Assembly: GCA_026982355.1 (NCBI GenBank)
Contig: JALSHG010000090.1
Location: forward strand, 1 to 51,289
Reading direction: 5' to 3'
Source of the DNA: Thermodesulfovibrio sp.
Lineage (GTDB): Bacteria > Nitrospirota > Thermodesulfovibrionia > UBA6902
Length of the DNA stretch: 51,289 nucleotides
The notes under the pieces: generated by a model
Told to the model about the DNA's origin: nothing
The model's input: only the letters and a program-made list of their open reading frames with translations
Database searches by the model: none
In this document: positions 36,594-44,473 of the stretch, one piece after another
How the letters are laid out: every line of letters starts with the position of its first letter
How positions within the stretch are numbered: the stretch's first letter is position 1
Position numbers and translations under genes: made by a program

Positions 36594-37155
36594 CCAGTTT
36601 TCTGCCTGCCTCATATGCTTCGTCAAGCGCGGAAGGATGCCTGAGGATGGCGCCCTTTCCGTCAACGCCGGTAAAGGCGAGCATGTCGTGATCAGGGACA
36701 CTGATGCTCCTGAAAAAGGCCTTTGCGCAACTGCCGGCGCATTGAACGCCGGTGTCTTTTTTCATTCCGCCGACGAGCAGCAGAAGCCCCCTGCGTCCCG
36801 CCCCCCTGTCCCCGAGGGGTTTGTTCAGCAGGTATTTTTCACACCAGAAGCTCTGGCACCTGTCTATCATGGCCTTTGCCTGGGCACTGAGGGAAAAAAA
36901 GAATATCGGAGAGGCGAGAACGATCCTGTCAGCGGCTCTGATCGCATCATAGATATGGTCCATGTCGTCATGATAAATGCATGTCCCGGTCTCATTGCAC
37001 CCGCCGCAATCCTGGCAGGGCATTATGTTCATCGAGTTGAGGTTGAATATCCGCGTGCTGAAGCCGGCATCTTCTATGCCTTTCACCGTCTCTTTCAGCA
37101 GGAGATCCGTGTTGCCGTCTTTTCTGGGGCTTGCGCAGAATGCGATTACGTTCAT
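36574..37155 (-). CDS. Iron-sulfur flavoprotein-like NAD(P)H-dependent FMN reductase
   Basis: A 193-residue flavodoxin-fold protein. The FMN phosphate loop is CASPRKDGNTD near residues 7-17, and SPIFFFSLSAQAKAMIDR near 82-99 completes the flavin site. A cysteine cluster CQDCGGCNETGTC near 47-59 has the compact spacing seen in archaeal-type iron-sulfur flavoproteins, so a 4Fe-4S cluster is likely. It probably shuttles electrons in anaerobic metabolism or stress defence; partner and substrate are not known. It converges on rlmN. Confidence 0.85.
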   Translation of the reverse strand: MNVIAFCASPRKDGNTDLLLKETVKGIEDAGFSTRIFNLNSMNIMPCQDCGGCNETGTCIYHDDMDHIYDAIRAADRIVLASPIFFFSLSAQAKAMIDRCQSFWCEKYLLNKPLGDRGAGRRGLLLLVGGMKKDTGVQCAGSCAKAFFRSISVPDHDMLAFTGVDGKGAILRHPSALDEAYEAGRKLVSGGLP

Positions 37156-37184
37156 ACGGGTTCTTTAAGGGGGATCAGGAAAAA

Positions 37185-38765
37185 CTACCGATCTTTTCCG
37201 ATAATCCTGACAAAGGCATCGACCATGTGAGGGTCAAACTGCTTGCCGGCACATTTCCTGAGCTCTTTAAGGGCGGCATCCGGTGAGCCGGCCTTTTTGT
37301 AGGCCGTGTCCGAGACGATGACGTCAAATGCCGCGGCAATGGCCAGTATACGCGCCCCGCAGGGAATGGTATCACCCTTCAGCCTGTGGGGATAGCCGCT
37401 GCCGTCGAACCTTTCATGGTGATATAGTATTATGGGCAGTTCTTTTTCGAACAACTTGGTCTTTTCCATTATCTTGACGCCTATGTTGGAATGTCTCTTT
37501 ATAACGTTATACTCTTCCTCCGTGAGTTTACCGTTTTTCTTGAGTATCTCCGAACTGATTCCGACCATGCCGATATCATGCAGCAGTGCAGCGCGTTTGA
37601 TTACATTGACATCCTCTTCCGATATCAGCAGCTCCCGGGTAAGCTTCTCCGCATAACGGCTTACCCTGACGGAATGGTTGTTTATATAATCCCATCCCTT
37701 CTCGATCTCGCGCAGTATGTCGTGAGCATATTCGATACAGTTTTCCTTTATATTTTCGTTGATGTTTTTGAGCCTCTTGTGGAAGTCCTCTATCTTCCTG
37801 ACGTCTTCCTTTATGCTGGCGGCATCCTCCAGCTCCGCCTCTTCATAGGTGCAGACGTTGTTCCTTCCCCTCCACTTGGCCCGGTACAGGGACTTGTCTG
37901 CATTGGCGATCAGCTCCTCATCGCTTATCACATTATCATCGGAAGTGGAAGATATCCCTATGCTCACTGTGACGACATCCGAAATGTTCCCTTTCCTGAA
38001 TATATTGTTTGCAAATGCAACGCGTATCCTCTCCGCCAGTATAAAGGCGCCGTCCAGGTCTGTATTGGGCAATATGATAAAAAACTCTTCCCCGCCGTAC
38101 CGCGCGAGAAAATCCGTATCCCTGACAAGCCGTTTCAGGATTTCAGCGGACTGGGCAAGCACAAAATCGCCGAACTGGTGGCCGTGATTGTCGTTCACCG
38201 CCTTGAAGTGGTCGAGGTCCAGCATTATGCACGACAGGGGCTGCATGTGCCTTGTCGCCTTTTTATATTCCTGCCTTATCACTTCGCGGAAATGGCGATG
38301 ATTATACAGGCCCGTAAGCCCGTCCCGGATGGCCAGGCGCTCCAGCTTTGCAAGGGATTCCTTTATGTCCTCCTCGAGTTTTTTTCTCTGTATGGCCCTG
38401 CGCACGGCCCTGCCCAGCGACTCCGTCCTTATCTCGCTCTTGGTCAGGTAGTCATAGGCGCCTTTATCCATTGCCTGCACCCCCAGACGGTCCTCCCCTT
38501 CCGCAACTATCATGATCACGGGCATGCCCAGTTTTCTCTCTGTAAGCTCCTTGAGTATGGATATCCCTTCCATCCCCGGAAGGTGCTGATTCACCAACAC
38601 AAGGTCAAACCGGTTGTCCGCAGCCTTTGCAAGCGCATCGGTGCAGGACCTTGCAATGTCGATACTGTAATTAATATCATCGTAGCCGGCTAATGCGGAT
38701 TTGATAATATCAATATCAGGAAGGTTGTTCTCGGCTACGAGGATGGAGATATTTTGCTTTGACAT
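37185..38765 (-). CDS. REC-GGDEF-HD-GYP protein with degenerate receiver
   Basis: A 526-residue three-domain cyclic di-GMP protein. The receiver-like domain at about 5-125 lacks the phosphoacceptor aspartate: the position reads LVLVNQHLPG (Asn), and the acidic pocket reads VAENNLPD instead of a pair of aspartates. The GGDEF domain at about 150-310 has RYGGEEF, so synthesis is expected. The HD-GYP domain at about 355-520 has LLHDIGM and HHERFDGSGYP, so hydrolysis is also expected. One protein thus carries both making and breaking activities, controlled by something other than phosphorylation of its own receiver. The start is the ATG at 38765, nine bases downstream of AGGAGG; the ATG at 38774 nearly touches that site. 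Confidence 0.92.
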   Translation of the reverse strand: MSKQNISILVAENNLPDIDIIKSALAGYDDINYSIDIARSCTDALAKAADNRFDLVLVNQHLPGMEGISILKELTERKLGMPVIMIVAEGEDRLGVQAMDKGAYDYLTKSEIRTESLGRAVRRAIQRKKLEEDIKESLAKLERLAIRDGLTGLYNHRHFREVIRQEYKKATRHMQPLSCIMLDLDHFKAVNDNHGHQFGDFVLAQSAEILKRLVRDTDFLARYGGEEFFIILPNTDLDGAFILAERIRVAFANNIFRKGNISDVVTVSIGISSTSDDNVISDEELIANADKSLYRAKWRGRNNVCTYEEAELEDAASIKEDVRKIEDFHKRLKNINENIKENCIEYAHDILREIEKGWDYINNHSVRVSRYAEKLTRELLISEEDVNVIKRAALLHDIGMVGISSEILKKNGKLTEEEYNVIKRHSNIGVKIMEKTKLFEKELPIILYHHERFDGSGYPHRLKGDTIPCGARILAIAAAFDVIVSDTAYKKAGSPDAALKELRKCAGKQFDPHMVDAFVRIIGKDR

Positions 38766-38884
38766 TCCTTGCATGACCTCCTTGGATCGAGGGACATATT
38801 GGTTATGGAAGTTTATATTTATTATTCAGCCATGGTTTTATTGCGGCCGTCCGCGGTAACGGGAGACGGGCATTTGACTGCCGA

Positions 38885-38914
38885 TTGACAAAGAGACGTC
38901 ATTAACAATATCAT
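38885..38914 (+). promoter_or_regulatory. Candidate sigma-70 promoter upstream of ribF
   Basis: TTGACA at 38885-38890 and TATCAT at 38909-38914, spacer 18 bases, in an AT-rich stretch 148 bases before the ribF ATG. The remaining intergenic sequence 38766-39061 shows no repeat. A long leader would be available for flavin-dependent control, but no FMN riboswitch core was recognised in it. Confidence 0.42.
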
Positions 38915-39061
38915 TATTAGTTAATTCTCAATATGTTACAAGCCTTTTAAAGATTTTATTAGGAGAAAGTTGAATTGTCAAGGCTGACGGCGCATCATTA
39001 ACAAAGCGGCGGAACGGCCGCGGCAATCCGGCCGGAGGATGGAGAAAGGGTATTGCCTGAT

Positions 39062-39994
39062 ATGAAGATAATCGACGGAATAGAAAACGTAAAACAGAAA
39101 CTGCCGTATCCCGTACTGACGATCGGCAATTTCGACGGGGTGCATCTCGGCCACCAGGCGCTCTTCCGCATGCTTATAGACAGGGCGAAAAAAAACAGCG
39201 GCACGTCGATTGTTTTCACTTTCGTGCCCCATCCGCTGAGGGTCATCGCTCCTGAAAGGGCCCCGAAGCTCCTTACACCGTATAAGGAAAAAATCAGGCT
39301 GATAAAAAACTGCGGCATAGACGTTATAATCTGCATAAATTTCACGAAGGAGTTCGCCTCGATAACCGCGGAGGATTTCATAAGAAACATTCTCTGCAGG
39401 ATGATCGAGGTAAGGGAGATACTCATCGGCTCCAACTACATGTTCGGCAAGGGCAGAAAAGGCTCCCCGGAACTGCTGAAGGCCCTGGGCAGGGAATACG
39501 GATTCTCCGTGACGGTTGTGGACGAGATCAGGATAGATAATACGGTGGTCAGCAGCTCAAGGATCAGAACCCTGATTGCAAAGGGCAGGGTGGAGGAGGC
39601 GGCGAAATTCCTGGGCAGGCCGTATTCCGTGGAAGGGGTGGTCATAGAAGGCGCGAAAAGGGGCAAGAGCCTCCTGAACACACCGACGGCCAATCTCTCC
39701 ACTGCAAACGAGCTGCTGCCGAAAGACGGGGTTTACGCCGTTAAAGTCAGAGTGGGCAGGAAGGTCTACGGGGGGGCCACGAATATAGGCTGCAACCCCA
39801 CGTTCAAAGACAAGAAGTTCAGTTTCGAAACCCACATACTGGATTTCGAAGGCACACTCCTCGGAAAGACGCTGAGGGTCGATTTTATCAGGAGGATCAG
39901 GGACGAGATAAAATTCTCAAAGGTCGAGGATCTCGCCGCGCAACTCGAAAAAGACATCGCGGAGATCAGGCAAATCCTTAAAGAGCATCCTTGA
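39062..39994 (+). CDS. ribF: Bifunctional riboflavin kinase/FMN adenylyltransferase
   Basis: A 310-residue enzyme making FMN and then FAD. The N-terminal nucleotidyltransferase domain has GNFDGVHLGHQAL near residues 22-34 and the SSRIRTLIAKG segment near 165-175. The C-terminal kinase domain begins GVVIEGAKRGKSLL with TPTANL near 204-209. The length is normal. ATG at 39062 is taken as the start; TTG at 39053 is in frame and three bases from an AAAGGG. The stop codon at 39992-39994 is followed at once by a family A element that separates it from the next gene. Confidence 0.95.
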   Translation: MKIIDGIENVKQKLPYPVLTIGNFDGVHLGHQALFRMLIDRAKKNSGTSIVFTFVPHPLRVIAPERAPKLLTPYKEKIRLIKNCGIDVIICINFTKEFASITAEDFIRNILCRMIEVREILIGSNYMFGKGRKGSPELLKALGREYGFSVTVVDEIRIDNTVVSSSRIRTLIAKGRVEEAAKFLGRPYSVEGVVIEGAKRGKSLLNTPTANLSTANELLPKDGVYAVKVRVGRKVYGGATNIGCNPTFKDKKFSFETHILDFEGTLLGKTLRVDFIRRIRDEIKFSKVEDLAAQLEKDIAEIRQILKEHP

Positions 39995-39999
39995 ATTAT

Positions 40000-40060
40000 C
40001 CTTAATGTTGCACAAGCCGGCAGGAGAGTCCGCTGGCGGTGTTTTTATGCCGCTGTAAGG
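40000..40060 (+). mobile_element. Family A short element, A13, with TTAT duplication at a start codon
   Basis: A 61-bp element, CCTTAATGTTGCACAAGCCG to TTTTATGCCGCTGTAAGG, with GGCAGGAGAGTCCGC in between. TTAT is perfectly duplicated at 39996-39999 and 40061-40064. Because the right TTAT is followed by G, it contains the ATG of the next gene (40063). Removing the element and one TTAT restores TGA-ATT-ATG, that is, the ribF stop three bases from the next start. The element end GTAAGG now sits just before the start codon. Confidence 0.88.
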
Positions 40061-40062
40061 TT

Positions 40063-41253
40063 ATGTTGAGAAAATCGTTTCTTTTAAGAATATTCGATGC
40101 CGCCAACATGCAGAGGTGGAACGACAAGATACGCCCGGTGGACCTGAGGGAACTGGACAAGCAGTCCCATAAGATGATAATCGCCTATATCCTGGGCAAG
40201 TTCGAGAAAGACAACAAGGAGTTCAACTGGATTGATATTATAGAGGGAGGCATCTTTGAATTCCTGCAGCGTCTTGTCATCACGGACCTGAAACCGCAGA
40301 TATTCCATAAAATCAGGGAAGACGCCTCCCGGTACAAAAAACTGAATGAATGGGTCTACCAGCAACTGGAACCGGTCCTGTCACCGCTCGGAAAGGATTT
40401 CAGCAGGAGGTTCAGGGACTATTTCTCGGATACGCGTGAAGACGTAAACAAACGGATACTGGGGGCCGCGCATTTCTATGCCACGAAATGGGAGTTCAAC
40501 ATCATTGAACATGCAAATCCCAGAGGTTACGAGATCGCCGAAATAGGAAGGGACCTGGAGCGGAGGCAGGAAGAGTATCTCGACCTCAGGGGATTGCGTG
40601 AGCTGCTGCAGCATGCGAGCCTGCAGAATTTCGTCTCGCTCTGCGGGCAGCTGAGGTTCCAGGTCAGGTGGAGCCATCTGCACATGGTGCCCAGGACATC
40701 GGTCCTCGGCCACATGCTGATTGTCGCGATATTATCCTATCTTTTCTCACTTGAAATCCGCGCATGCAGGAGCAGGTGTATCAACAATTTTTATACGGGC
40801 CTGTTTCATGACCTGCCCGAGGTTCTCACGAGGGACATAATTTCCCCGGTCAAGAAATCCATCCGGGAATTTGAAAAAATGATAAAGGTTTACGAGAAAC
40901 AGCAGATGAAGAAAGAGGTCTACAACCTGATTCCCAAAGAGTGGCATGCCGACATGAAGATGTTCACCGAGAATGAATTCGCAAGTATCGTGATGATCAA
41001 CGGCAAGAAGCGCAGGAAAAAATCGGACGAGATAAACAGCCGTTTCAATGAAGACGGGTTCAACCCCAGAGACGGTGAGATCGTTGAGGCGGCCGATCAC
41101 CTCGCGGCATTCACGGAGGCATTCCTGACACTGCGGAACGGCATAAACGCGCCGGAGCTTGTTGATGCCAAATGGTCCGTGAAAAACAGGTACCGGCGGA
41201 AAAAAAGCATTGCGGGGATAAACTTCGGTGAGATATATGCGGATTTTGAATAA
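40063..41253 (+). CDS. HD-domain protein, YfbR/5'-nucleotidase-like
   Basis: A 396-residue protein. The central HD phosphohydrolase domain at about 205-345 has VLGHMLIVAIL near 223 (first metal histidine), GLFHDLPEVLTRDIISPVKK near 245-264 (the HD doublet with the PEVLT...PVK signature of the YfbR group) and EAADHLAAFTEA near 345. This signature belongs to 5'-deoxynucleotidases, but the 200-residue helical N-terminal part is an addition not present in YfbR. A nucleotidase or RNA-linked role is possible; substrate is undetermined. It was probably part of a tight operon with ribF before an element inserted. The start is the ATG at 40063, inside the target duplication. Confidence 0.82.
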   Translation: MLRKSFLLRIFDAANMQRWNDKIRPVDLRELDKQSHKMIIAYILGKFEKDNKEFNWIDIIEGGIFEFLQRLVITDLKPQIFHKIREDASRYKKLNEWVYQQLEPVLSPLGKDFSRRFRDYFSDTREDVNKRILGAAHFYATKWEFNIIEHANPRGYEIAEIGRDLERRQEEYLDLRGLRELLQHASLQNFVSLCGQLRFQVRWSHLHMVPRTSVLGHMLIVAILSYLFSLEIRACRSRCINNFYTGLFHDLPEVLTRDIISPVKKSIREFEKMIKVYEKQQMKKEVYNLIPKEWHADMKMFTENEFASIVMINGKKRRKKSDEINSRFNEDGFNPRDGEIVEAADHLAAFTEAFLTLRNGINAPELVDAKWSVKNRYRRKKSIAGINFGEIYADFE

Positions 41254-41262
41254 ACCGGCCGC

Positions 41263-42456
41263 CTAACGCCCTCCGGCGGCATGATAGCGCAGCATCCTGT
41301 CCAGTATGATCCCGGCCACCTCGATCTTTTTCATCATGGGGTACTCCGCAACCTCCCCTTTCCTGTCGATGAGGGTCACGATATTGGTGTCGGCATCAAA
41401 GCCTGCGTCCTTCCGCGATATGTCGTTAAGGACTATCATGTCAAGATTCTTCTCTTTCAGTTTCTCCCCCGCGCTCCTGACATCCATGCCGCTCTCCGCC
41501 GCAAAGCCTATGAGAATGCGCCCGCCTTTCCTGCCGCCGATTTTCTTGAGTATATCGGTGTTTTTCTTCAGGTTCAACGACATCACATCCCTTTTCCTGA
41601 GCTTCACCCTCGCTATCGAAGACGGGGAAAAATCGGACACGGCAGCCGCCATGATGACACATGTCGCACTGTGAAAGTGATGTAACACCGCGGCTTCCAT
41701 CTCGGACGCCCTTTCCACGCGGACAAAGGCGACCCCTTCAGGCGCCTTCAGGCACGTCGGACCGCTGATCAGCGTAACATCGGCGCCGCGTCTTTTTGCC
41801 GCAAGCGCAACGGCATATCCCATCTTCCCTGAAGAGCGGTTTGAAATAAACCTTGCCGGATCTATAGGCTCGATTGTGGGTCCTGCCGTAACAATGATAT
41901 TGTGGCCGGCAAGGTCCTTGGGCGTCAGGGCCGATACAGCCGCCTCCACGATATCCGCCACATCCGCCATTCTGCCTTCGCCTTCTTCACCGCATGCAAG
42001 GCTGCCGGTGACCGGTCCGACAAAACGCACCCCCGATTTCCGCAGTTCCCCGATGTTTTTTCTGACTATGCCGCTGCGGTACATCCTGTAATTCATTGCA
42101 GGTGCAATAATTACAGGCCCTTCATAGGCAAGCCACATGTTGCAGAGCAGGTTGTCCGCGATTCCTGCGGAAAGCTTGTTTATCGTGTTCGCCGTTGCAG
42201 GGGCGATGATAAAGAGCTGGGAAGACTTCGGGAGGTTGATATGCACGAACGGGTCGCCGAATATGTCCGTATGCACGGGATTCCCGGTTACGGCTTCAAG
42301 CAGATAAGGTGTGATGAAGCGCCGTGCCGCGCCGGTCATCACCACGCTGACATCGGCCCCCTCATCGGCCAGCCGTCGTGCGATGTCCACGGACCTGCAG
42401 GCCGCTATGCTCCCGCTGACGCCCAAGATGATCTTGCGTTTCTCGAACAGCGCCAC
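41263..42456 (-). CDS. coaBC: Phosphopantothenoylcysteine decarboxylase/synthetase
   Basis: A 397-residue bifunctional CoA biosynthesis enzyme. The CoaC domain at about 1-185 opens GVSGSIAACRSVDIARRL, has IIAPAMNYRMY near 113-123 and the substrate-clamp cysteine in LACGEEGEGRM near 153-163. The CoaB domain at about 188-395 has NRSSGKMGYAVA near 209-220 and a lysine-rich synthetase loop (KLRKRDVMSLNLKKN). It is the last gene of the yicC-DUF370-gmk-rpoZ-coaBC cluster and begins one base after the rpoZ stop codon. Convergent with the HD gene. Confidence 0.95.
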   Translation of the reverse strand: MALFEKRKIILGVSGSIAACRSVDIARRLADEGADVSVVMTGAARRFITPYLLEAVTGNPVHTDIFGDPFVHINLPKSSQLFIIAPATANTINKLSAGIADNLLCNMWLAYEGPVIIAPAMNYRMYRSGIVRKNIGELRKSGVRFVGPVTGSLACGEEGEGRMADVADIVEAAVSALTPKDLAGHNIIVTAGPTIEPIDPARFISNRSSGKMGYAVALAAKRRGADVTLISGPTCLKAPEGVAFVRVERASEMEAAVLHHFHSATCVIMAAAVSDFSPSSIARVKLRKRDVMSLNLKKNTDILKKIGGRKGGRILIGFAAESGMDVRSAGEKLKEKNLDMIVLNDISRKDAGFDADTNIVTLIDRKGEVAEYPMMKKIEVAGIILDRMLRYHAAGGR

Positions 42457-42457
42457 A

Positions 42458-42841
42458 TCAGTTGTCCCTGAAGATATCCTCGTGGGGTTTTGTATTGTTC
42501 ATCTCCTCTTTTTCACTGAGATAAACCTTGAGGTCCTTCTCGATCTCGGACATGTCCTCCGGCATCGTCTCTTTCTGCTGCGCCTCATCCATCATGCGTT
42601 TGTGAGTGAGTTTCCTGGCTTCCTCGTTGGCCCTGACCGCCTCTTCACCGGTAAGCACGTTTACGGCTCCTGTAGCGACCTCTTCAATGGCGAGCGTGGT
42701 TATCTTCTTGGCCCTCGAGGCAATCCTGGGCAGCGCGCCCTTTGACAGGTCTTTCGCCCTCATTACAGAGGCGACCACCAGGCGGTAGATACCGTCGATC
42801 TTTTCATTGTTACACTCTATGGGCAGTGAAATTATATCCAT
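42458..42841 (-). CDS. rpoZ: RNA polymerase omega subunit
   Basis: A 127-residue small RNA polymerase subunit. The conserved core at about 15-75 is visible: DGIYRLVVASVMRAKDLS, then KKITTLAIEEVATGAVNVLT, corresponding to the omega signature in which an arginine-rich helix and the TxxAxEExxxGK segment clamp the beta-prime C-terminus. The C-terminal 50 residues are charged and lineage-specific. Position between gmk and coaBC is the conserved bacterial arrangement and strengthens the call. A full family A element lies 60 bases upstream of the start, between it and gmk. Confidence 0.88.
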   Translation of the reverse strand: MDIISLPIECNNEKIDGIYRLVVASVMRAKDLSKGALPRIASRAKKITTLAIEEVATGAVNVLTGEEAVRANEEARKLTHKRMMDEAQQKETMPEDMSEIEKDLKVYLSEKEEMNNTKPHEDIFRDN

Positions 42842-42901
42842 GAAAAACCCTCCTTTTAATATTTATCGGTCATTCGCTGTCTTATTTTTATCCTTACTGT
42901 A

Positions 42902-43113
42902 CCTTACAGTGGCATAAAATGCCGCCCGCGGGCAGGGGAGCCCGGCGGAAAGGCTTTATCCGCGATACCTTAGAGAGTATTCCGCACGGCATATCGACAT
43001 CCTTTGGAATTTCACTCTCCGTTAAGTCCTGCAATAAAGACATATTTCCGATATCCCATCGCTTTATAAAGGTTTTACGCCGGACTCCCCTGCCGGCTTG
43101 TGCAACATTAAGG
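42902..43113 (+). mobile_element. Family A full-length element, A14, with TGTA duplication
   Basis: A 212-bp copy. Left arm CCTTACAGTGGCATAAAATG, right arm CCGGCTTGTGCAACATTAAGG in two overlapping parts; the arms form an imperfect inverted repeat of about 42 bp that includes GGCAGGGGAG(C/T)CCGGCG. TGTA is perfectly duplicated at 42898-42901 and 43114-43117. It is about 95 percent identical by eye to the copy at 50745-50957. It lies between gmk and rpoZ inside a conserved cluster. A solo decayed left end (GGTTGCATAAAATACCGG, about 43129-43146) follows before the gmk stop codon. Confidence 0.92.
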
Positions 43114-43156
43114 TGTACCATCCGGTTGCATAAAATACCGGCGGCGGAGCAGAGAT

Positions 43157-43798
43157 TTATTTCACGAAACCGGCTATCCATTCGGGATTGATGTTCGCTG
43201 TCCTGATTCTCGAAGACATGACAATGCCTTCAAGTTCGTCATATGCCTTGTCAAGTTTATCATTAACGATAATATAATCATAGTCCCTGTAACCCGCTAT
43301 TTCGGCCTTTGCATTCTCAAGTCTCTCTTTTATCCTCTCAGCGGACTCCGTCTTTCTTGCAGTAAGCCTTTTCCTGAGAATCTGCATCGAGGGGGGGAGC
43401 ACAAAGATATAAACCGCGTTGTTCCACGTGCTTTTCAACTGCCTTGCGCCGTGGACATCGATGTCGAGTATTATATCATAACCATCCCTGATTAATTTTT
43501 TCAGCCTTCTGAGGGATGTGCCGTACAGGTTGCCGTGAACCACGGCCCATTCGGCAAACTCCCCCCTCCCGATCATGCCCCTGAATCTCTTCTCGCTTAC
43601 AAAAGTATAGTGCACGTCGTTGATCTCGCCTTCCCTCGGCGCACGCGTGGTATAAGACACGGAGAGCCTGATGTCCGGGATTCTCCTGAGCAGCTCCCTG
43701 CAGAGCGTGGTCTTGCCCGCGCCCGAAGGGGCGGATACCACAAAGAGGGTCCCCTTTCTGAGAAAGGGCCGGATTCTGCCGCTGCCGCGTCTCTGCAT
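43157..43798 (-). CDS. gmk: Guanylate kinase
   Basis: A 213-residue P-loop kinase making GDP from GMP. P-loop SAPSGAGKTTL near residues 22-32, GMP-binding SVSYTTRAPREGE near 46-58 and FAEWAVVHGNLYGT near 81-94 are present, as is the lid region and DIDVHGARQLK near 112-122. The N-terminal 15 residues (QRRGSGRIRPFLRK) are a basic extension before the usual start. It lies directly downstream of the DUF370 gene (gap of three bases) and upstream of rpoZ. Confidence 0.95.
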   Translation of the reverse strand: MQRRGSGRIRPFLRKGTLFVVSAPSGAGKTTLCRELLRRIPDIRLSVSYTTRAPREGEINDVHYTFVSEKRFRGMIGRGEFAEWAVVHGNLYGTSLRRLKKLIRDGYDIILDIDVHGARQLKSTWNNAVYIFVLPPSMQILRKRLTARKTESAERIKERLENAKAEIAGYRDYDYIIVNDKLDKAYDELEGIVMSSRIRTANINPEWIAGFVK

Positions 43799-43801
43799 CG
43801 T

Positions 43802-44062
43802 CTACTTCTCCGACTGGAATCTCTGCGTGATGGTCTCAACCTGAAGGGCCGAGAGTATCACGTGATCACTGTCCGTTACTATAATCGCCCGGGTCTTTCG
43901 GCCCTGGGTCGCATCTATGAGTTTTCCCCTCTCGCCGGCCTCTTCCCGCATCCTCTTTATCGGGGAGGAACCGGGCGCCACAACGGCTATCACCCTCGAG
44001 GCGGATACGATATTGCCGAAACCGATATTGATAAGCCTCAGTCCTTTATCGGATTTTTTCAT
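43802..44062 (-). CDS. DUF370/RemA-like regulator
   Basis: An 86-residue protein of the DUF370 (RemA/extracellular matrix regulatory) family: [20 protein letters not shown] near residues 11-30, [20 protein letters not shown] near 39-58, and [15 protein letters not shown] at the end. In Bacillus, RemA is a DNA-binding regulator of matrix genes; in diderms the member next to yicC and gmk has no established role. Gene order yicC-DUF370-gmk is conserved widely, which supports the call. The start ATG is 24 bases from the target site of a family B element that separates it from yicC. Confidence 0.9.
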   Translation of the reverse strand: MKKSDKGLRLINIGFGNIVSASRVIAVVAPGSSPIKRMREEAGERGKLIDATQGRKTRAIIVTDSDHVILSALQVETITQRFQSEK

Positions 44063-44089
44063 TTATGCCTCCATGAATTTTACATTATC

Positions 44090-44226
44090 GGGGCTCTTGC
44101 AAAAGTCCTCTGCCTGTCACCTCCGGCGGAGAGAGTATGTCTTATAACTCATCGATGATACCGGAAGATTTCTCCCTCCGGTCGAAATGACATATGCAGG
44201 CATTTTCACACTTTTGCAAGAGGCTC
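44090..44226 (-). mobile_element. Family B element, B1, with TATC duplication
   Basis: A 137-bp element with terminal inverted repeats GGGGCTCTTGCAAAAG at the left and CTTTTGCAAGAGGCTC at the right (two mismatches). TATC is perfectly duplicated at 44086-44089 and 44227-44230. The interior includes the segment TTTCTCCCTCCGGTCGAAAT. No reading frame of note. It is unrelated in sequence to family A and lies 17 bases from a full family A copy. Confidence 0.9.
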
Positions 44227-44241
44227 TATCGTTAACATTAA

Positions 44242-44455
44242 CCTTCCGGTTGCATAAAAACACCGCCTGCTGGGCACAGGAGTCTGACGGGGAAGCTTTA
44301 TCCGCGATACCTTCAGGAAATATTCCGCACGGCATATGGGCGTCTTTTGGAACTTCACATTCCGTTATTTCCCGCAACAACAGCATATTCCGATATCCGA
44401 TCGCTTTATAAAGGTTTGCCGGCGGATTCCTGTGCCCGTTTATGCAACATTAAGG
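44242..44455 (+). mobile_element. Family A full-length element, A16 (subfamily II)
   Basis: A 214-bp copy, left end CCTTCCGGTTGCATAAAAAC, right end CGTTTATGCAACATTAAGG. It shares GAGTCTGACGGGG and CAGGAAATATTCC with copy A2 rather than with the other full copies, defining a second subfamily. Flanks TTAA and TGAA match at 3 of 4 positions. Together with B1 it fills nearly all of the 411-base gap between yicC and the DUF370 gene. Confidence 0.88.
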
Positions 44456-44473
44456 TGAAGATTAACTCCCCTC

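Noticed and set aside
38775-39061. FMN riboswitch before ribF
   Set aside because: The gap is long enough, but none of the conserved FMN aptamer segments was recognised in it. Only a possible promoter was seen.
40039-40062. Upstream GTG start for the HD-domain gene
   Set aside because: The extra eight residues are encoded by the inserted element A13, and removal of the element leaves the ATG at 40063 as the natural start.
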